DNA of 64,000 nt from Bradyrhizobium symbiodeficiens. GTDB taxonomy: Bacteria > Pseudomonadota > Alphaproteobacteria > Rhizobiales > Xanthobacteraceae. The DNA lies in the NCBI RefSeq assembly GCF_002266465.3, contig NZ_CP029427.2:3288501-3352500 (forward strand), given 5' to 3'. The notes beneath the pieces were generated by a model. That model made no database searches, was not told the DNA's origin, and saw only the letters and a list, made by a program, of their open reading frames with translations. Position numbers and translations under genes: made by a program. Positions 63,438-64,000 of this stretch are shown piece after piece. Within the stretch, counting starts at the first letter, position 1; each line of letters opens with the position of its first letter.

Positions 63438-64000
63438 CTACCCAGCCGCTTCATCGAACTGCGTGCTCGCCTCCAGCCACTGCTCCTCCGCGCGCGCGAG
63501 TGCGTCGGCGGCATTGGCGCGGGCCTTCGACAATTGCGCGGCTTGTTTGGGATCGCGGGTAAAGATGTCGGGTAGCGACAGCGCGGTGTCGATCTTGGCG
63601 ATGATCGCGCCGACGCGCGCGATCTCGGCTTCGGCTTCGGTGATGCGCTTCTTCAGCGAGCCGCGATTGTCCGACCTGGCGCGCTGCGGCTTTTCGCTTG
63701 CGACGCTGCGCTCGCGCGGGGCGGGCTCGCCGTTGCGCGCGGACAGCACCAGGCGGCGGTATTCGTCGAGGTCGCCGTCGTAGTTCGTGACGGTGCGGTC
63801 GGCGACGATCCAGAGCTGGTCGGCGCAGGCCTCGATCAGATAGCGGTCGTGCGAGACCATGATGACGGCGCCGGGGAATTCGTTGATGGCCTCGGCAAGC
63901 GCTGCACGGCTGTCGATGTCGAGATGGTTGGTTGGCTCGTCCAGGATGATCATGTTGGGGCCGAAGAAGGTCGCAAGGCCGAGCAGCAGCCGCGCCTTCT
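63438..64000 (-). CDS. ABC-F family ATPase, C-terminal part
   Basis: The gene runs off the right edge; 187 codons are present. The visible end contains KARLLLGLATFFGPNMIILDEPTNHLD (signature-adjacent helix, Walker B and D-loop of the second nucleotide-binding domain), the His switch VSHDRYLIEACAD, then a charged linker and a C-terminal coiled coil (LKKRITEAEAEIARVG...). This is the Uup/EttA-like ABC-F layout; these proteins act on the ribosome. The member cannot be named from the fragment. Confidence 0.9.
   Translation of the reverse strand, partial: KARLLLGLATFFGPNMIILDEPTNHLDIDSRAALAEAINEFPGAVIMVSHDRYLIEACADQLWIVADRTVTNYDGDLDEYRRLVLSARNGEPAPRERSVASEKPQRARSDNRGSLKKRITEAEAEIARVGAIIAKIDTALSLPDIFTRDPKQAAQLSKARANAADALARAEEQWLEASTQFDEAAG

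Overview
The window looks like a chromosomal segment of a Bradyrhizobium-type alphaproteobacterium (order Hyphomicrobiales). Reasons: high G+C throughout; the gene orders rpsF-rpsR-DUF2232-rplI, dnaB-alr, radA-cvpA-purF, fabD-fabG-acpP-fabF-mltG-yicC-gmk and rsmA-pdxA-surA-lptD-lptG-lptF-pepA-holC, which are typical of rhizobia and relatives; and intergenic palindromic repeats of the kind that litter Bradyrhizobium genomes. The genus is an inference; there is no rRNA or tRNA in the window to settle it.

Layout: 0-3.5 kb holds a branched-chain amino acid type binding protein, an NHL-repeat exported protein and an SDR oxidoreductase. 3.6-7.4 kb is purF, cvpA, radA. 7.5-20.1 kb is accessory: a periplasmic binding protein translationally coupled to a membrane GGDEF-EAL protein, a TauE permease, glycogen/trehalose genes (glgX, a small DUF3606-like gene, glgA, and divergent treZ), a voltage-sensor-like ion channel with a zinc ribbon, xthA and a small Cys-repeat protein. 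20.1-22.9 kb is alr and dnaB. 23-27.4 kb holds cfa, a CxxCH protein with a long charged tail, and a TetR/hotdog-thioesterase pair. 27.4-30 kb is rplI, DUF2232, rpsR, rpsF. A TetR/fatty-acid-desaturase pair follows, then the fatty-acid synthesis and cell-envelope block (fabD to gmk, 32.2-38.9 kb).

38.9-52.7 kb is the most accessory part: three exported proteins including a caspase-DUF4189 fusion, a 1.2-kb stretch full of hairpin repeats, a Tat-exported amidohydrolase, three Crp/Fnr regulators, an IS5-type transposase scrap, a carotenoid-oxygenase/membrane-protein operon with a divergent TetR gene and a paired operator, and a zinc alcohol dehydrogenase. 52.7-64 kb returns to core functions: rsmA, pdxA, surA-like, lptD, lptG, lptF (stepwise overlapping genes), pepA, holC, a lipoprotein and the end of an ABC-F gene.

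The core genes handle purine synthesis, recombination, replication, ribosome assembly, type II fatty-acid synthesis and LPS export. The points most worth following up are the LuxP/NspS-like binding protein + GGDEF-EAL pair, the TetR-controlled carotenoid oxygenase operon with two matched 19-bp palindromes, the two other TetR genes with palindromes inside their own promoters, a Crp-type site in front of an unrecognised 39-residue membrane peptide, and a glycogen synthase lacking the usual Lys15.
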